A DNA stretch of 64,000 nt from Flavivirga aquimarina (GTDB taxonomy: Bacteria; Bacteroidota; Bacteroidia; Flavobacteriales; Flavobacteriaceae), in the NCBI RefSeq assembly GCF_030540835.1, contig NZ_JAUOEK010000178.1, positions 21,841-85,840 on the forward strand, written 5' to 3'. Below the pieces are notes generated by a model, which saw only the letters and a list, made by a program, of their open reading frames with translations, was not told the origin of the DNA and did not search any database. Position numbers and translations under genes: made by a program. Below, piece after piece: positions 20,142-30,077 of the stretch (within the stretch, counting starts at the first letter, position 1; each line of letters starts with the position of its first letter).

Positions 20142-21629
20142 TTAATGTTCTTGAAGTTTTTGAGCTCCATTGGTTTTATAAATATCTACAGATACATCAT
20201 TCTCTTGAGATGCACCACAGGTAGTTCTACCGTTTTCTACAATTTCTTTCAGTTCTTTTGTCAACTTTTTAACCACCTTAGGGTATTTGTCATAAACATT
20301 GGTAGTTTCTTCTTTATCCGCTATCATGTTGTATAGCTGAATGTCTGGTAGACCTTCCTTTTTAGCAGCATTGTCTTTTGGTGAAGTCCATCCACCCGAA
20401 CCCGGAGTTAGTTCCAACTTCCATTTTTTGTTTCTGATAGAAAACTTACCATTTATAGAGTGATGTACTACTAACTTGTAATCTGTTTTTGCTTTTTTAT
20501 TTTTTAACATGGGTAAAATACTATAAGAATCTACCCCTGCTTTTTCATTCAAATCTAAACCTGCAATTTCTGCGCAAGTGGCCATTAAATTGGTTTGGCA
20601 TATTAGCTTGTCATTTTTAGAGTCTGCTTCAATAATTCCGGGCCATCTTGCAATAAAAGGAATTCTGTGACCACCTTCCCAAATATCGGATTTGTATCCA
20701 CGGAAATCTGCACTAGGATAATGCCCGTAGTCTTTTTCTAATTTCCCTGCTTTAGATACGGGTGCAGAACATCCATTATCGCTCGTAAAAAACACCAATG
20801 TATTATCAGCAATACCACTCTTTTCCAAGGCTTTTAACACGCGGCCAACTACATCATCTGTTTCCATTACAAAATCTGCATAAGCTCCCATTCCACTCTT
20901 ACCTTGCCACTCTTTTGATGGCACTACTGGACTATGAGGAGAATTTAACGCCAAATACATAAAAAAAGGCGCTTCTTTATTAACTGCTTTAGAGATGTAA
21001 TCTTCGGCTTGATCTCCTAAAAACTGTAACATTTGTATTGGAGGCATTTTATCTATAACCTTATCATTTTTAATTACAGTTTGCATATCTCTGGAATGGT
21101 GAAAGCCAATATAACTATCGAAACCACGTGTTATTGGTCCGTTAGGAACAGTTGCTCCAATAGGAGCTCCAATCATCTTTTTTCCTTCATATAATTTATA
21201 GGGTTTACCATTATCATCTACATAATCAAACCCTAAGTGCCATTTACCAATGGCTGCTGTATGGTAACCAGCTCCTTTTAACATTTTTGGTACGGTTAAA
21301 AGATCTGCAGCAATTAAAGGGGTTACTTCTTCTCCGCCCGCTAAAACACCTTTTTGTAATCTAGAGCGCCACGAATAGCGGCCTGTTAATAAACTATAAC
21401 GAGATGGCGTACATACTGCCGATGCGGAATGTGCATCTGTAAATGTCATTCCCTGAGTTGCCAATTTATCTATTTGGGGTGTAAGTATCTTACCCTTTTC
21501 CGGATTTAAAAACTGAACATCGCCATACCCTAGATCATCACAAATAATGTAAACAATATTTGGTCGTTCTTGTGCTGATATATGACTTGCTACCAGTATA
21601 AAAAAGAGTGTTACTTTAAATATCTTCAT
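20142..21629 (-). CDS. S1-family sulfatase, arylsulfatase A-like
   Basis: A 495-residue exported sulfatase (signal about 1-19, HISA-QE). The formylglycine motif CTPSR starts at Cys73, followed by YSLLTGRYSWR; this Cys must be oxidised to formylglycine for activity. Metal-binding acids appear in IICDDLGYGD (about 28-37) and FFTSDNGCSAP, and AIGKWHLG is the conserved mid-domain motif. Sulfate is presumably removed from a sugar of the imported or surface-bound glycan. The LTGRYSWR sequence resembles arylsulfatases of a subgroup including galactose/GalNAc sulfatases, but the subfamily is not certain. It is sandwiched between GH92 and GH30 genes. Confidence 0.94.
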   Translation of the reverse strand: MKIFKVTLFFILVASHISAQERPNIVYIICDDLGYGDVQFLNPEKGKILTPQIDKLATQGMTFTDAHSASAVCTPSRYSLLTGRYSWRSRLQKGVLAGGEEVTPLIAADLLTVPKMLKGAGYHTAAIGKWHLGFDYVDDNGKPYKLYEGKKMIGAPIGATVPNGPITRGFDSYIGFHHSRDMQTVIKNDKVIDKMPPIQMLQFLGDQAEDYISKAVNKEAPFFMYLALNSPHSPVVPSKEWQGKSGMGAYADFVMETDDVVGRVLKALEKSGIADNTLVFFTSDNGCSAPVSKAGKLEKDYGHYPSADFRGYKSDIWEGGHRIPFIARWPGIIEADSKNDKLICQTNLMATCAEIAGLDLNEKAGVDSYSILPMLKNKKAKTDYKLVVHHSINGKFSIRNKKWKLELTPGSGGWTSPKDNAAKKEGLPDIQLYNMIADKEETTNVYDKYPKVVKKLTKELKEIVENGRTTCGASQENDVSVDIYKTNGAQKLQEH

Positions 21630-21645
21630 TTTATTTATCTTAGTC

Positions 21646-23082
21646 TCAATTTAAACTAACCGTTAATGTGTTGAACGATTTTGCATCCAATACTGCTTTA
21701 ATATTTTGTTGATTAACTGTTACGTTCAACGCTTGCTTTTCATCTTTATCATTGTATGTAAGCATGATAATTTCGTTACTGTTTTTATTTAAAAATGCTA
21801 TGGTGTTATCTGCATCTCCATTGGCTACTAATTTAACTGACCCCGGAGCGACATAAGCACTTAAATGTTTCATTAAATAAAACTCGGGGTTGTATACTAT
21901 TTTTTTGGTGTTGCTGTCAATTGAAATCATTGAGTTTTGCTTCCAACCCCATTGGCTTTTTCCTGTTTCGTCTAAAACCATATTCCAATACATGTATGAG
22001 TTTGCCCCGTTTTCAAAATAATGTTTCATTAAATTAAACGTGTGTTCTGCAGCTTTCCAATCGTTGGAACCATCGCCACATTCTGTTTCGGTTTGCATCA
22101 ATTGCATGTCTGGATATTCTCTATGAACTGCTTCTATAGCTCCTTTTCCTGCCCATTGAAAACCTACTCCTTCTACATAATCTTTGGTATTTTTATATTC
22201 TAATACATCTTTTACACGTTCTATTTGCGGACGTTCAACAGTACCTAACCAAATAGGTGTCTCTAAATTATCGGCTTTAAATTGTGGGCCTAAATAATCT
22301 GCAATAAATATGCCTAAATCTTGTGGTTTCCATACACATGACGGAAAGTTTTGCGCCGAATTAGGTTCATTCTGTACATGAACTGCACTAATATCAATCC
22401 CTTCTTTTTCGTAAGCTTTTACAAATTTTGAAAAGTATAAGGCATATGCCTTAAGGTAATCAGGCTCCATAATAAAGCGCGATACCAACTCTTCTGTTGA
22501 GCTCCATTCTATGGGTAAATCGTTAAATTTCGGATTCGATTTACATGCATAGTGTTTACTATGTTTCATCCATGACGGCGGACACCAAGGCGATGCCCAA
22601 ACCTCAATGTTAGGGTTGATCTTATGTGCTTCTTTTATGTATGGTATTAACCGTTTTTTGTCTCTGTTAATCGAGAAATTTTCCATAGCAAAATCGTCGG
22701 CAGTTTCGTTATGACTATACCAATCTACCGCATAATCGTTTGCTCCTATAGGCATTCTGCATATATTGAATTTACACCCCGAAATAGAGTCGAATAAATC
22801 GTTTAAAATTTGTTGTTTTTCTTCTGGGGTTACCATACCTAGTGCTTCCCAACCTAATTCATTAAAACAACCTCCAAAACCTGTAATGGTTTGTTGTTTC
22901 TTGGTAATATCTAGCGTAATATTTATATCTGGTAACGTTTCGTTGGTTGTAGCTTTATATACTTTTGTTTCCCATAGTTTATCGTTTGTTGAGCTTACCC
23001 AATCTACTTCCGCTTTGGGTTTTTGTTTACACGAAAAGCATACTATGACTCCTATAATTGCTATTAATTTCAATACTTTCAT
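21646..23082 (-). CDS. GH30 glycosidase, lipoprotein
   Basis: A 478-residue protein with lipobox VCFSC (Cys18). It shows GH30 features: QTITGFGGCFNELGWEAL (about 64-81), SPWCPPSWMK, the acid/base Glu239 in HVQNEPN and the nucleophile Glu332 in MQTETECGDGSN, with a C-terminal beta-sandwich made of strands flanking the barrel. Known GH30 activities include beta-glucosylceramidase, beta-1,6-glucanase, beta-xylosidase and beta-fucosidase; the TETECG form is similar to that of the beta-1,6-glucanase-like subgroup, but substrate is uncertain. In a glycoprotein-like locus it does not have an obvious task, which makes it worth testing. Confidence 0.9.
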   Translation of the reverse strand: MKVLKLIAIIGVIVCFSCKQKPKAEVDWVSSTNDKLWETKVYKATTNETLPDINITLDITKKQQTITGFGGCFNELGWEALGMVTPEEKQQILNDLFDSISGCKFNICRMPIGANDYAVDWYSHNETADDFAMENFSINRDKKRLIPYIKEAHKINPNIEVWASPWCPPSWMKHSKHYACKSNPKFNDLPIEWSSTEELVSRFIMEPDYLKAYALYFSKFVKAYEKEGIDISAVHVQNEPNSAQNFPSCVWKPQDLGIFIADYLGPQFKADNLETPIWLGTVERPQIERVKDVLEYKNTKDYVEGVGFQWAGKGAIEAVHREYPDMQLMQTETECGDGSNDWKAAEHTFNLMKHYFENGANSYMYWNMVLDETGKSQWGWKQNSMISIDSNTKKIVYNPEFYLMKHLSAYVAPGSVKLVANGDADNTIAFLNKNSNEIIMLTYNDKDEKQALNVTVNQQNIKAVLDAKSFNTLTVSLN

Positions 23083-23157
23083 TTATTTAATATTTTATAA
23101 TTTTTTGAAAATGAACAATCTATAAACTTATACACGTCCAGTAATTCACATAAATTA

Positions 23158-25836
23158 TTATTTTACGTTTAATATCCCTCTTAGGCGAATGTCTTTTGAT
23201 GATGCGCCAATCATAATTCTAAAATCCCCAGATTCTACTATTCGGTTTAAATCTTTGTCTAGCATAGACAAATCGTTTGGATTTAAAACAAAAATTACTT
23301 GCTTCTCTTCTCCTGCTTTTAAAGCGATACGCTCAAACCCTTTTAATTCTTTTATGGGGCGTGATACTGATGCTAATTCATCACGTATATAAAGTTGAAC
23401 AACCTCATCCCCATCTACTTTTCCAGTATTTTTTACGGTACACGAAATTTGAACTGTTTCGTTATTTGCGATATTATTTTTACTGAATTCTAAATTGGAA
23501 TATTCGAAAGTGGTATAGCTTAACCCAAAACCAAACGGATATAAAGGTTGTCCTGTTAGGTTATGGTAATTATCGCCTCGACCTGTTGGCTTGTTATTAT
23601 AATATAACGGGCATTGTGCTGCATCAACTGGAAATGTAATGGGCAAACGTCCTGCGGGGTTTTCATCTCCAAACAGAATATCTGCTAAACCGTTTCCGCC
23701 ATTTTCACCAGAATACCAAGACATTACTATACCATCTACATCGGGCTTCCAATTTGCCATGGTTATAGCACTACCTCCAACTAATACGACAACTGTTGGT
23801 TTGCCTGTTTTAGCAACTGCTTTAATTAACGCTTCTTGATGCCCTGGGAGGTTTAATAATGCTCTGTCTTGAAATTCGCCTTCATGTATTCCTGCTACCA
23901 CTACGGCAACATCACTTTGTTTAGCGATTGCAACTGCGTTGCCAATTTGTTTGTCTACGTTATCTTCAACACCATAATCCCAAATCATTTTGAATTTTGC
24001 ATTTCCTGCCGATTCAAAATATTCTAGTTTGATGTCATACGTTTGTCCTGTTTTAAAAGTAAATGGTTTTACTATAGTGTTGTATGATTGTTTCTGCCAA
24101 TTGTCAATAATCAACTCGCCATCTAAATACAATCGGTAACCATCATTGCCTTCTATACCAATATTAAAAACTCCAGATTTTGGGGCTTTTAATTTCCCTG
24201 TCCATCGTGCTGAAAACCAATCATACGGCAAATCTTTATGTGGAGAAAAGAGGGTCCAACCAAATTGAATTTTTTTATCGATGCGTTCTACTTTTGGTGT
24301 TCCGCTTAGTTTAATGTTATCAAAATACGTCGCTTTTAAACCTTTAGTTTCTTTTCCTTCTTTTACTGTTGACAAATATTCTGAAGCAACAACTTTATAA
24401 GTCTGTTCTTTAAATGGTACGCCTTCTGTATAGGATACATTTGCTTCTCCAATCTTATTGATTATACCATCGTACATGGACACTTTATCATTTCCAGGTC
24501 CGCTATAACCTCCTAAACGTGCTGCTTTGGCATCATAACCTATAAGCGCCACTTTAGCTGCTTTTTTTAATGGTAATACCTCATTTTCGTTCTTCAATAA
24601 AACCATCGCTTTTGCTGCTGCTGTTCTTGCCAATTCTCGGTGGTCTTTATGTCCGTTCCAAGTTGCAGCTTCTTTCACATCTACATAGGGGTTTTCAAAT
24701 AGTCCTAATTCAAATTTTGCTTTTAAGATGCGTCTAACGGCTTCATCAATCGCTTTTTCATCAACCATCCCTTTTTCGTAAGCTTCCCAAAACAATGGTT
24801 TATGATTGTAATTGGTTTGAAACATAACATCTAATCCTGCTTCTACAGCATCTTCGGTGGCTTCGGCATAATCTTTTGCTGTAAAATGTAATACATTCGC
24901 ACCTCCTGTAGCTCCTGCATCTGAAATAACAAAACCATCAAATCCCCATTCTTCTTTCAGTTTTTTACGTAGTAACCATTCGTTTGATGTACATGGTGTG
25001 CCATCTACAGAGTTATACGACGTCATAACCGACCTTGCTCCTGTTTTTTGAAATACCGTTTTAAACGCTGGAAAATATATTTCTTCTAACAATCGTTCGT
25101 TAAAACTAATCGGGTAACTATCGCGCCCTCCTGCACCTACATTGGCGACAAAGTGTTTGGGTGTGGTTATTACGCCTTCTCTTTCGAAAGCACCTATAAA
25201 TGCTGATGCCATTTGCGTCGTTAAATACGGGTCTTCTCCATAGGTCTCTTCGGTACGTCCCCAACGTACATCACGTGCAATGTTTAATACTGGTGATAGA
25301 ATTTGACGTATCCCTCTGGTTTTTGTTTCTTTAGTAATTGCCTTTGCGACATTAGCAACTAAAGTAGTATCCCATGTTGCTGCTAATGCTATGGCTTGTG
25401 GATATGCGGTTGCGCCATCTCGTGCTAAACCGTGTAAGGCTTCATTAAATGGAATTATGGGTATCCCTAAACGAGATTCTTCTAAAAAATAACGTTGAAT
25501 GTCGTTTATCTCTTCTGCCATTTGTTTGGCACTACCTGTTGACCCGTAGTCCATGATTTGCTCTGCGGCATTATCATTCTTTCCTTTTGAAGAAATTTGA
25601 AATCCGAAAATACCATGCGTAAGCTTATCTTTTCCAATACTTAAATCTCCGGGAATCATGAACATTTGCCAGAACTTTTCTTCTAAAGTCATTCGGCTCA
25701 TTAAATCATTTACGCGTTCTTCAACAGAAAGTTTTGGATTCTTGTATGCTGGATTTTCATCATTTGATTTTTTAGAACATGACCATATACATATTCCAAA
25801 TACTGCTATTAATATTATTCTTTTTGAGTACTTCAA
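23158..25836 (-). CDS. GH3 beta-glycosidase with inserted PA14 domain, lipoprotein
   Basis: An 892-residue protein with a lipoprotein signal (IWSC, Cys20). The GH3 N-terminal barrel (about 37-370) shows KHFVANVGAGGRDSYP and the nucleophile Asp306 in FVISDAGA. The C-terminal alpha/beta sandwich is interrupted by a PA14 domain (about 505-640, ATYFDNIKLSGTP, FNIGIEGNDGYRLYLDGELIIDNW). A fibronectin-III-like domain ends the protein (about 800-892). This three-domain layout is common in Bacteroidota beta-glucosidases. Whether it acts on beta-glucose, xylose or GlcNAc cannot be settled here. It is 12 bp after the sulfatase and 75 bp before the GH30 gene. Confidence 0.94.
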   Translation of the reverse strand: MKYSKRIILIAVFGICIWSCSKKSNDENPAYKNPKLSVEERVNDLMSRMTLEEKFWQMFMIPGDLSIGKDKLTHGIFGFQISSKGKNDNAAEQIMDYGSTGSAKQMAEEINDIQRYFLEESRLGIPIIPFNEALHGLARDGATAYPQAIALAATWDTTLVANVAKAITKETKTRGIRQILSPVLNIARDVRWGRTEETYGEDPYLTTQMASAFIGAFEREGVITTPKHFVANVGAGGRDSYPISFNERLLEEIYFPAFKTVFQKTGARSVMTSYNSVDGTPCTSNEWLLRKKLKEEWGFDGFVISDAGATGGANVLHFTAKDYAEATEDAVEAGLDVMFQTNYNHKPLFWEAYEKGMVDEKAIDEAVRRILKAKFELGLFENPYVDVKEAATWNGHKDHRELARTAAAKAMVLLKNENEVLPLKKAAKVALIGYDAKAARLGGYSGPGNDKVSMYDGIINKIGEANVSYTEGVPFKEQTYKVVASEYLSTVKEGKETKGLKATYFDNIKLSGTPKVERIDKKIQFGWTLFSPHKDLPYDWFSARWTGKLKAPKSGVFNIGIEGNDGYRLYLDGELIIDNWQKQSYNTIVKPFTFKTGQTYDIKLEYFESAGNAKFKMIWDYGVEDNVDKQIGNAVAIAKQSDVAVVVAGIHEGEFQDRALLNLPGHQEALIKAVAKTGKPTVVVLVGGSAITMANWKPDVDGIVMSWYSGENGGNGLADILFGDENPAGRLPITFPVDAAQCPLYYNNKPTGRGDNYHNLTGQPLYPFGFGLSYTTFEYSNLEFSKNNIANNETVQISCTVKNTGKVDGDEVVQLYIRDELASVSRPIKELKGFERIALKAGEEKQVIFVLNPNDLSMLDKDLNRIVESGDFRIMIGASSKDIRLRGILNVK

Positions 25837-25848
25837 CCGTCTTATTAA

Positions 25849-27216
25849 TTAAAATTGATGTTTATTTTGCTTTAAATCTTTATCAAAAGCGTTTATTTTC
25901 TTTCGTAACTTCTTTACTATTTTCGGATTGTTTTCTGCTACATTATTTTTTTCTGAAATATCGTTAGCAAGATTGTAAAGTTCTACTTTATCTTCTACTA
26001 TACGTAGCTTCCAATCGCCATACCTTACTGCTTCTAAAGTTGATTCTTTATAATAATAAAAACCTTCTTTTTTATGTGGTGATTTCGATTTCTTACCTGA
26101 TAATAACTTCCAGATATTTTTGCCGTCTATTGGTTTATTGGACATTTCACTATCTGTTACATGTGCAATGGTTGGTAGAAAATCTATGGTTGATGCTATT
26201 TCTTTACACACACTACCTGCTTCTATTTCTCCTTTCCATTGGGCTATCATAGGGACACGCATCCCGCCTTCGTAAGTTTGAAATTTAAACCCTCGCAGTG
26301 GCAAAGCACTTCCTCCGTTTCCATCTTTTAAATTCCATGGGCCATTATCAGATGTATAAATAACCAGCGTATTATCATCGATACCTAAGGTTTCTAAAGT
26401 CTTTAAAATTTTACCAACGCTCCAATCTATTTCTTCAATAACATCACCATATAAACCTCGCTTACTTTTTCCTTTAAAACCTTCTGAAGTATAAAGCGGA
26501 ATGTGAGGCATGGTGTGTGCCAAGTATAAAAAGAAGGGGGTATCTTTGTTTTCTGTAATAAAATTAACGGCTTCTGAAGTATATCGTTGTGTTAATGTTG
26601 TTTGATCCACAGGATATTCTATAACCTCATCTTGTTTCATTAAAGGGACTTTTCGTCCTCGCCATTTTTCTTGACGTAGACTATCTATAGTCATGCCTTC
26701 TCTAAAAATAATATCTTCTGAAACTTTAGACTTTGGATTAACCGACATATCGTTACTAAAAGGGATGCCGTAATAGTAATCGAACCCCTGTGTTGTTGGT
26801 AAATATTGAGGCTGATCTCCAAGATGCCATTTTCCTACGCAAGCTGTTGCATAGTTTTTAGTTTTTAACATGTCTGCAATTGTCAATTCTTGATTTGACA
26901 AACCTCCTTCTAAATTTGGCCATAACACCTTAGGCACACCTACTCTTGGTGGATATGATCCTGTTAATAAAGATGCTCTTGATGGTGAACATACGGATGA
27001 TGCTGAATAGAAATCTGTAAAGCGTATTCCGTTTGCTGCCATGTTATCTAGATTAGGCGTGCTTATTAATGGCGAACCATATACTCCCACATCTTGATAC
27101 CCTTGATCGTCTGTAAAAACAATAATGATATTAGGTTTAGAGGTTTTGCTTTGTGCTTTAACTGAAGCATTCCAATTAAAAAAAACAAGTATTATTATTA
27201 CTAATAATTTATTCAT
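25849..27216 (-). CDS. S1-family sulfatase
   Basis: A 455-residue exported sulfatase (signal about 1-21, VKA-QS). The formylglycine motif CSPSR starts at Cys76 in SASSVCSPSRASLLTGSYPPRVG. Acidic metal ligands lie in IIVFTDDQGYQDVG (31-44) and VIYTSDNGPW, and CVGKWHLGD is conserved. This is the shortest sulfatase of the five. The SYPPRVG sequence after the motif resembles subfamilies that include galactose and other hexose sulfatases, with no firm assignment. It starts 6 bp past the GH95 stop, so the two are probably co-transcribed and may act in succession on fucosylated sulfated chains. Confidence 0.94.
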   Translation of the reverse strand: MNKLLVIIILVFFNWNASVKAQSKTSKPNIIIVFTDDQGYQDVGVYGSPLISTPNLDNMAANGIRFTDFYSASSVCSPSRASLLTGSYPPRVGVPKVLWPNLEGGLSNQELTIADMLKTKNYATACVGKWHLGDQPQYLPTTQGFDYYYGIPFSNDMSVNPKSKVSEDIIFREGMTIDSLRQEKWRGRKVPLMKQDEVIEYPVDQTTLTQRYTSEAVNFITENKDTPFFLYLAHTMPHIPLYTSEGFKGKSKRGLYGDVIEEIDWSVGKILKTLETLGIDDNTLVIYTSDNGPWNLKDGNGGSALPLRGFKFQTYEGGMRVPMIAQWKGEIEAGSVCKEIASTIDFLPTIAHVTDSEMSNKPIDGKNIWKLLSGKKSKSPHKKEGFYYYKESTLEAVRYGDWKLRIVEDKVELYNLANDISEKNNVAENNPKIVKKLRKKINAFDKDLKQNKHQF

Positions 27217-27222
27217 ACTGCT

Positions 27223-29544
27223 TTATTCTTTTGCCTTTAACTCACTATTAAATTGATATGTTTCTCCTTTTGCTGTGTCAAATTCAACACGTTTATCTTT
27301 ATAAACTAATGTACATTTACCTCCACTTTTTGATAAAACTTTAACGCCTGTTAACGCTGCGTTTTCCCAAGTGAAACTAAGTTCAAAACCGCCTCTTGCA
27401 CATACTCCTGAAATGTTTCCTTTTGGAAGTGCGCCAGGTAATGCTGGTAATAGCTCTATTTTATCTAAATGACTTTGAATAAGCATTTCTACCATACCTG
27501 CTGCTCCGCCAAAATTTCCATCTATTTGAAACGGCGGGTGTGCATCAAATAAATTTGGATATGAGCCTCCTCTAATCTTACGTTCTGGTATTTCTGCTGG
27601 ACTCAATAACATATGTACTAATTTATAAGCTCTATCTCCATCTCTAAATCGAGACCAAAAGTTTATTTTCCAGGCTAGGCTCCAACCGGTACCTTTATCG
27701 CCTCTAAACTCTAAAGATTGTTTAGCAGCTTTCATTAAGTCTGGCGTATCTTCATAATTAATTTCGTTCCAGGGATGAACAGCCCACAAATGTGATACAT
27801 GCCTATGTTTAACTTCTGGGTTGTCTTTATCTTCTAACCATTCTTGTAATTGTCCATGCTGCCCAATTTGGTTTGGAGCTATTTGTGGCACCATGATTTT
27901 TAACTTTTCTGCAAATTCCGCATCTTCGCCTAAAACCTCAGACGCTTCTATTGTAATATTGAATAATGCTCTTATAATTTGGTGATCCATCGTTGGTCCT
28001 GCAACCAAACCTCCTATTTCGGGTGAATTTGATGGCGTACTTATTAAGTAACCTGTATTAGGGTCTTTGTATAAAAATTGAGAATAAAACAATGCTGCAT
28101 CTCTAAGTAACGGGTATTTTTCTTTTAAAAATGCTTTGTCTTGTGTAAAGAGGTAATGTTCCCAAATATGCGTACACAACCATCCGCCACCGCCTAGCCA
28201 AATACCATGGTTTGATGCATTTACCGGGGCTGCGCCTCGCCAGATATCAACATTATGGTGCATGATCCATCCGTCTGCATTATAATGCTCTTTTGCTACT
28301 ATTTTTCCTGTTTTTGAAACGTCTTCAATAAAATCGAATAATGGTTCATGACATTCGCTTAAATTGGTCATTTCTACCGCCCAATAATTCATTTCTAAAT
28401 TGATATTGGTGGTATAACTACTAAACCATGGTGGTTTTATTTTATGGTTCCAAATACCTTGAAGGGTTGGGGGGTTGGTTCCCGGACGACTTGAAGCTAT
28501 TGTTAAATAACGTGCGTATTGTATGTATAATGCCAATAATTGCGGGTCGTCCGGGTTTTTCCAGAAATCATAAATTCTTTGGTTAGTTACTAATTCTGAT
28601 TTTCCGTTATCTCCAAAATCTATGCTAAAACGATTATATAGAGATTGATAATCTTTAATATGGGTTTCTTTTACCTTATCATAACCTTTATTTTCTATAT
28701 TTTTTAGTGTTTTAGCAACTATGACATTTGGTTCTCCTGATACGTCTTTGAAATTTTTATAGTTTGTTGCTGCCGATAAATAAAGGGTCGCTTTTGATGC
28801 TTCTGTTATTTGTAATTGCCCGTTTGAAGTGACTACTTTTCCATCTGTTTCTATTTTTATGGTGGCTACTCCCCATAATACGCCGTCTTTTACTTTTACT
28901 ACGATGGTTTGTGAATCGTTATCGGTTTTAAGGGTTTTATCTTCATGTAGAGCATCTAAAAACAAATTAAAATTCAACGCTTTTGATTGGCTTGCTGATA
29001 GATTTACAACGATAACTTTATCTGGATGGCTCGAAAATACCTGGCGGTTATAGGTTACATTGCCTACTTTGTATGAGACTTTGCTAATGGCTTTATCTAA
29101 ATTAAGGCTTCTAGAATAATTTGTAAAGTTTTCATGTTCGGGGAAATCAATGTAGATATCTGCAAATGGTTGATAGTGTATTTGTTTTAAAGGGTTGCTC
29201 ATAAATTCTTTTGTCGCCAAATTTTGAGCTTCTCTTTGTTTTCCTTCTGTAAGCAGTGTTCTTATTTCTGATAAATATTTGCCAGCACCTTTATTTGAAT
29301 AATCGTGTGGTTGCCCTCTCCAAAGCGTTTCTTCATTAAACTGAATGTGTTCTTGTTGTACACCACCAAAAATCATGGCTCCCAAGTTGCCATTACCAAT
29401 AGGTAAGGCTTCTGTCCATTTTTCGGCTGGTTCATTGTAAAATAACCTAAAATCATCTTGGGCTTGTGTACAACTTAGTGAAAGGAAAAGCAGTGTATAA
29501 CCTAAAAATAGTTTTAGACCTCTCTGCTCATTAATCATTCCCAT
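27223..29544 (-). CDS. GH95 alpha-L-fucosidase (or alpha-L-galactosidase)
   Basis: About 773 residues from the chosen Met (29544); the frame is open to 29586, but the shorter start leaves a plain signal sequence (LFLGYTLLFLSLSCTQA-QD) and sits after AATTAATACAGAA, a pattern also seen before the GH130 start. Family landmarks are LPIGNGNLGAMIFGG near the N-terminus, TTNINLEMNYW with the paired Asn of the active site, STPSNSPEIGG with the candidate acid Glu, and QIDGNFGGAAGM with the candidate base Asp. GH95 enzymes invert and mostly hydrolyse alpha-1,2-fucose. The 5' end has been duplicated three times upstream, which separates this gene from the sulfatase at 30246 by about 700 bp. Confidence 0.93.
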   Translation of the reverse strand: MGMINEQRGLKLFLGYTLLFLSLSCTQAQDDFRLFYNEPAEKWTEALPIGNGNLGAMIFGGVQQEHIQFNEETLWRGQPHDYSNKGAGKYLSEIRTLLTEGKQREAQNLATKEFMSNPLKQIHYQPFADIYIDFPEHENFTNYSRSLNLDKAISKVSYKVGNVTYNRQVFSSHPDKVIVVNLSASQSKALNFNLFLDALHEDKTLKTDNDSQTIVVKVKDGVLWGVATIKIETDGKVVTSNGQLQITEASKATLYLSAATNYKNFKDVSGEPNVIVAKTLKNIENKGYDKVKETHIKDYQSLYNRFSIDFGDNGKSELVTNQRIYDFWKNPDDPQLLALYIQYARYLTIASSRPGTNPPTLQGIWNHKIKPPWFSSYTTNINLEMNYWAVEMTNLSECHEPLFDFIEDVSKTGKIVAKEHYNADGWIMHHNVDIWRGAAPVNASNHGIWLGGGGWLCTHIWEHYLFTQDKAFLKEKYPLLRDAALFYSQFLYKDPNTGYLISTPSNSPEIGGLVAGPTMDHQIIRALFNITIEASEVLGEDAEFAEKLKIMVPQIAPNQIGQHGQLQEWLEDKDNPEVKHRHVSHLWAVHPWNEINYEDTPDLMKAAKQSLEFRGDKGTGWSLAWKINFWSRFRDGDRAYKLVHMLLSPAEIPERKIRGGSYPNLFDAHPPFQIDGNFGGAAGMVEMLIQSHLDKIELLPALPGALPKGNISGVCARGGFELSFTWENAALTGVKVLSKSGGKCTLVYKDKRVEFDTAKGETYQFNSELKAKE

Positions 29545-29637
29545 GTTCTGTATTAATTTTATGAATTTGCTCATTATCGGTATCAATTAATTTTAATAAT
29601 TCCCTTAGTTATGATCTGTTATTTGCTTAATAATGAT

Positions 29638-29718
29638 AACCTAAAATCTTCTTGAGCATCTATATGCTGATTGGTTAGAGAAATCTGCATAAGATTAACT
29701 CAAGAATAATTTTAAGTT
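29638..29718 (-). other. Hairpin 1 of the GH95 upstream repeats
   Basis: Arms AACCTAAAATCTTCTTGAG (29638-29656) and CTCAAGAATAATTTTAAGTT (29699-29718) pair around a 42-nt loop. In the minus-strand transcript the fourth base pair is a U-G wobble, halfway between the C-G of hairpin 3 and the U-A of hairpin 2. Confidence 0.7.
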
Positions 29719-29799
29719 CTTCTGGATTGCTATTAATCAGTTCCAGTATTCTTTTATTATAATTATTAATTTTCTCTTTGGTTCACTTAAAATAATGAT

Positions 29800-29879
29800 A
29801 ACTTAAAATTACCTTGAACTTATATAATACTGCTTAGTGAAAGATCACAATATATATAGTTCAAGAATAACTTTAAGTT
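29800..29879 (-). other. Hairpin 2 of the GH95 upstream repeats
   Basis: Arms AACTTAAAATTACCTTGAAC (29800-29819) and the 21-base partner at 29859-29879 pair almost completely, with two G-U wobbles and one bulge on the minus-strand RNA. Compared with hairpin 3, two positions differ in both arms so that pairing is kept. Confidence 0.72.
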
Positions 29880-29996
29880 GGTTTGCTATCAATCAATCTA
29901 ATACTTTTTATATTATTAATTTTCTCATTATCAACATCTATTTCTTCTAAAACCTTTTTGGTTTTTAATCTCTTTTTTGTTCGCTTTGCTAATAAT

Positions 29997-30077
29997 AACC
30001 TAAAATTATCTTGAGTTTGGGTTGATACTACTTAGTGAGAGTTTACAGTATAATTAGCTCAAGATTAATTTTAGGTT
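29997..30077 (-). other. Hairpin 3 of the GH95 upstream repeats
   Basis: Arms AACCTAAAATTATCTTGAG (29997-30015) and CTCAAGATTAATTTTAGGTT (30058-30077) form a 19-bp stem with a single bulged base and a 42-nt loop. This is the most perfect stem of the three. Confidence 0.75.

Larger units (their letters stand above)
29638..30077 (-). repeat. Three diverged tandem copies of the GH95 5' region
   Basis: The sequence of the GH95 signal-peptide region, seen at about 29444-29580, recurs three times upstream of the gene, with equivalent points at 29444, 29638, 29800 and 29997 (spacing about 194, 162 and 197 bp). Shared landmarks on the plus strand are ATAACCTAAAAT, a CTTAGTGA-like core in most copies, TTTTAAGTT or TTTTAGGTT, then CTATCAATCA and a TTAAT-rich tail. 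None of the extra copies keeps the reading frame. The whole gap from 29545 to 30245 contains no credible gene. Confidence 0.85.
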
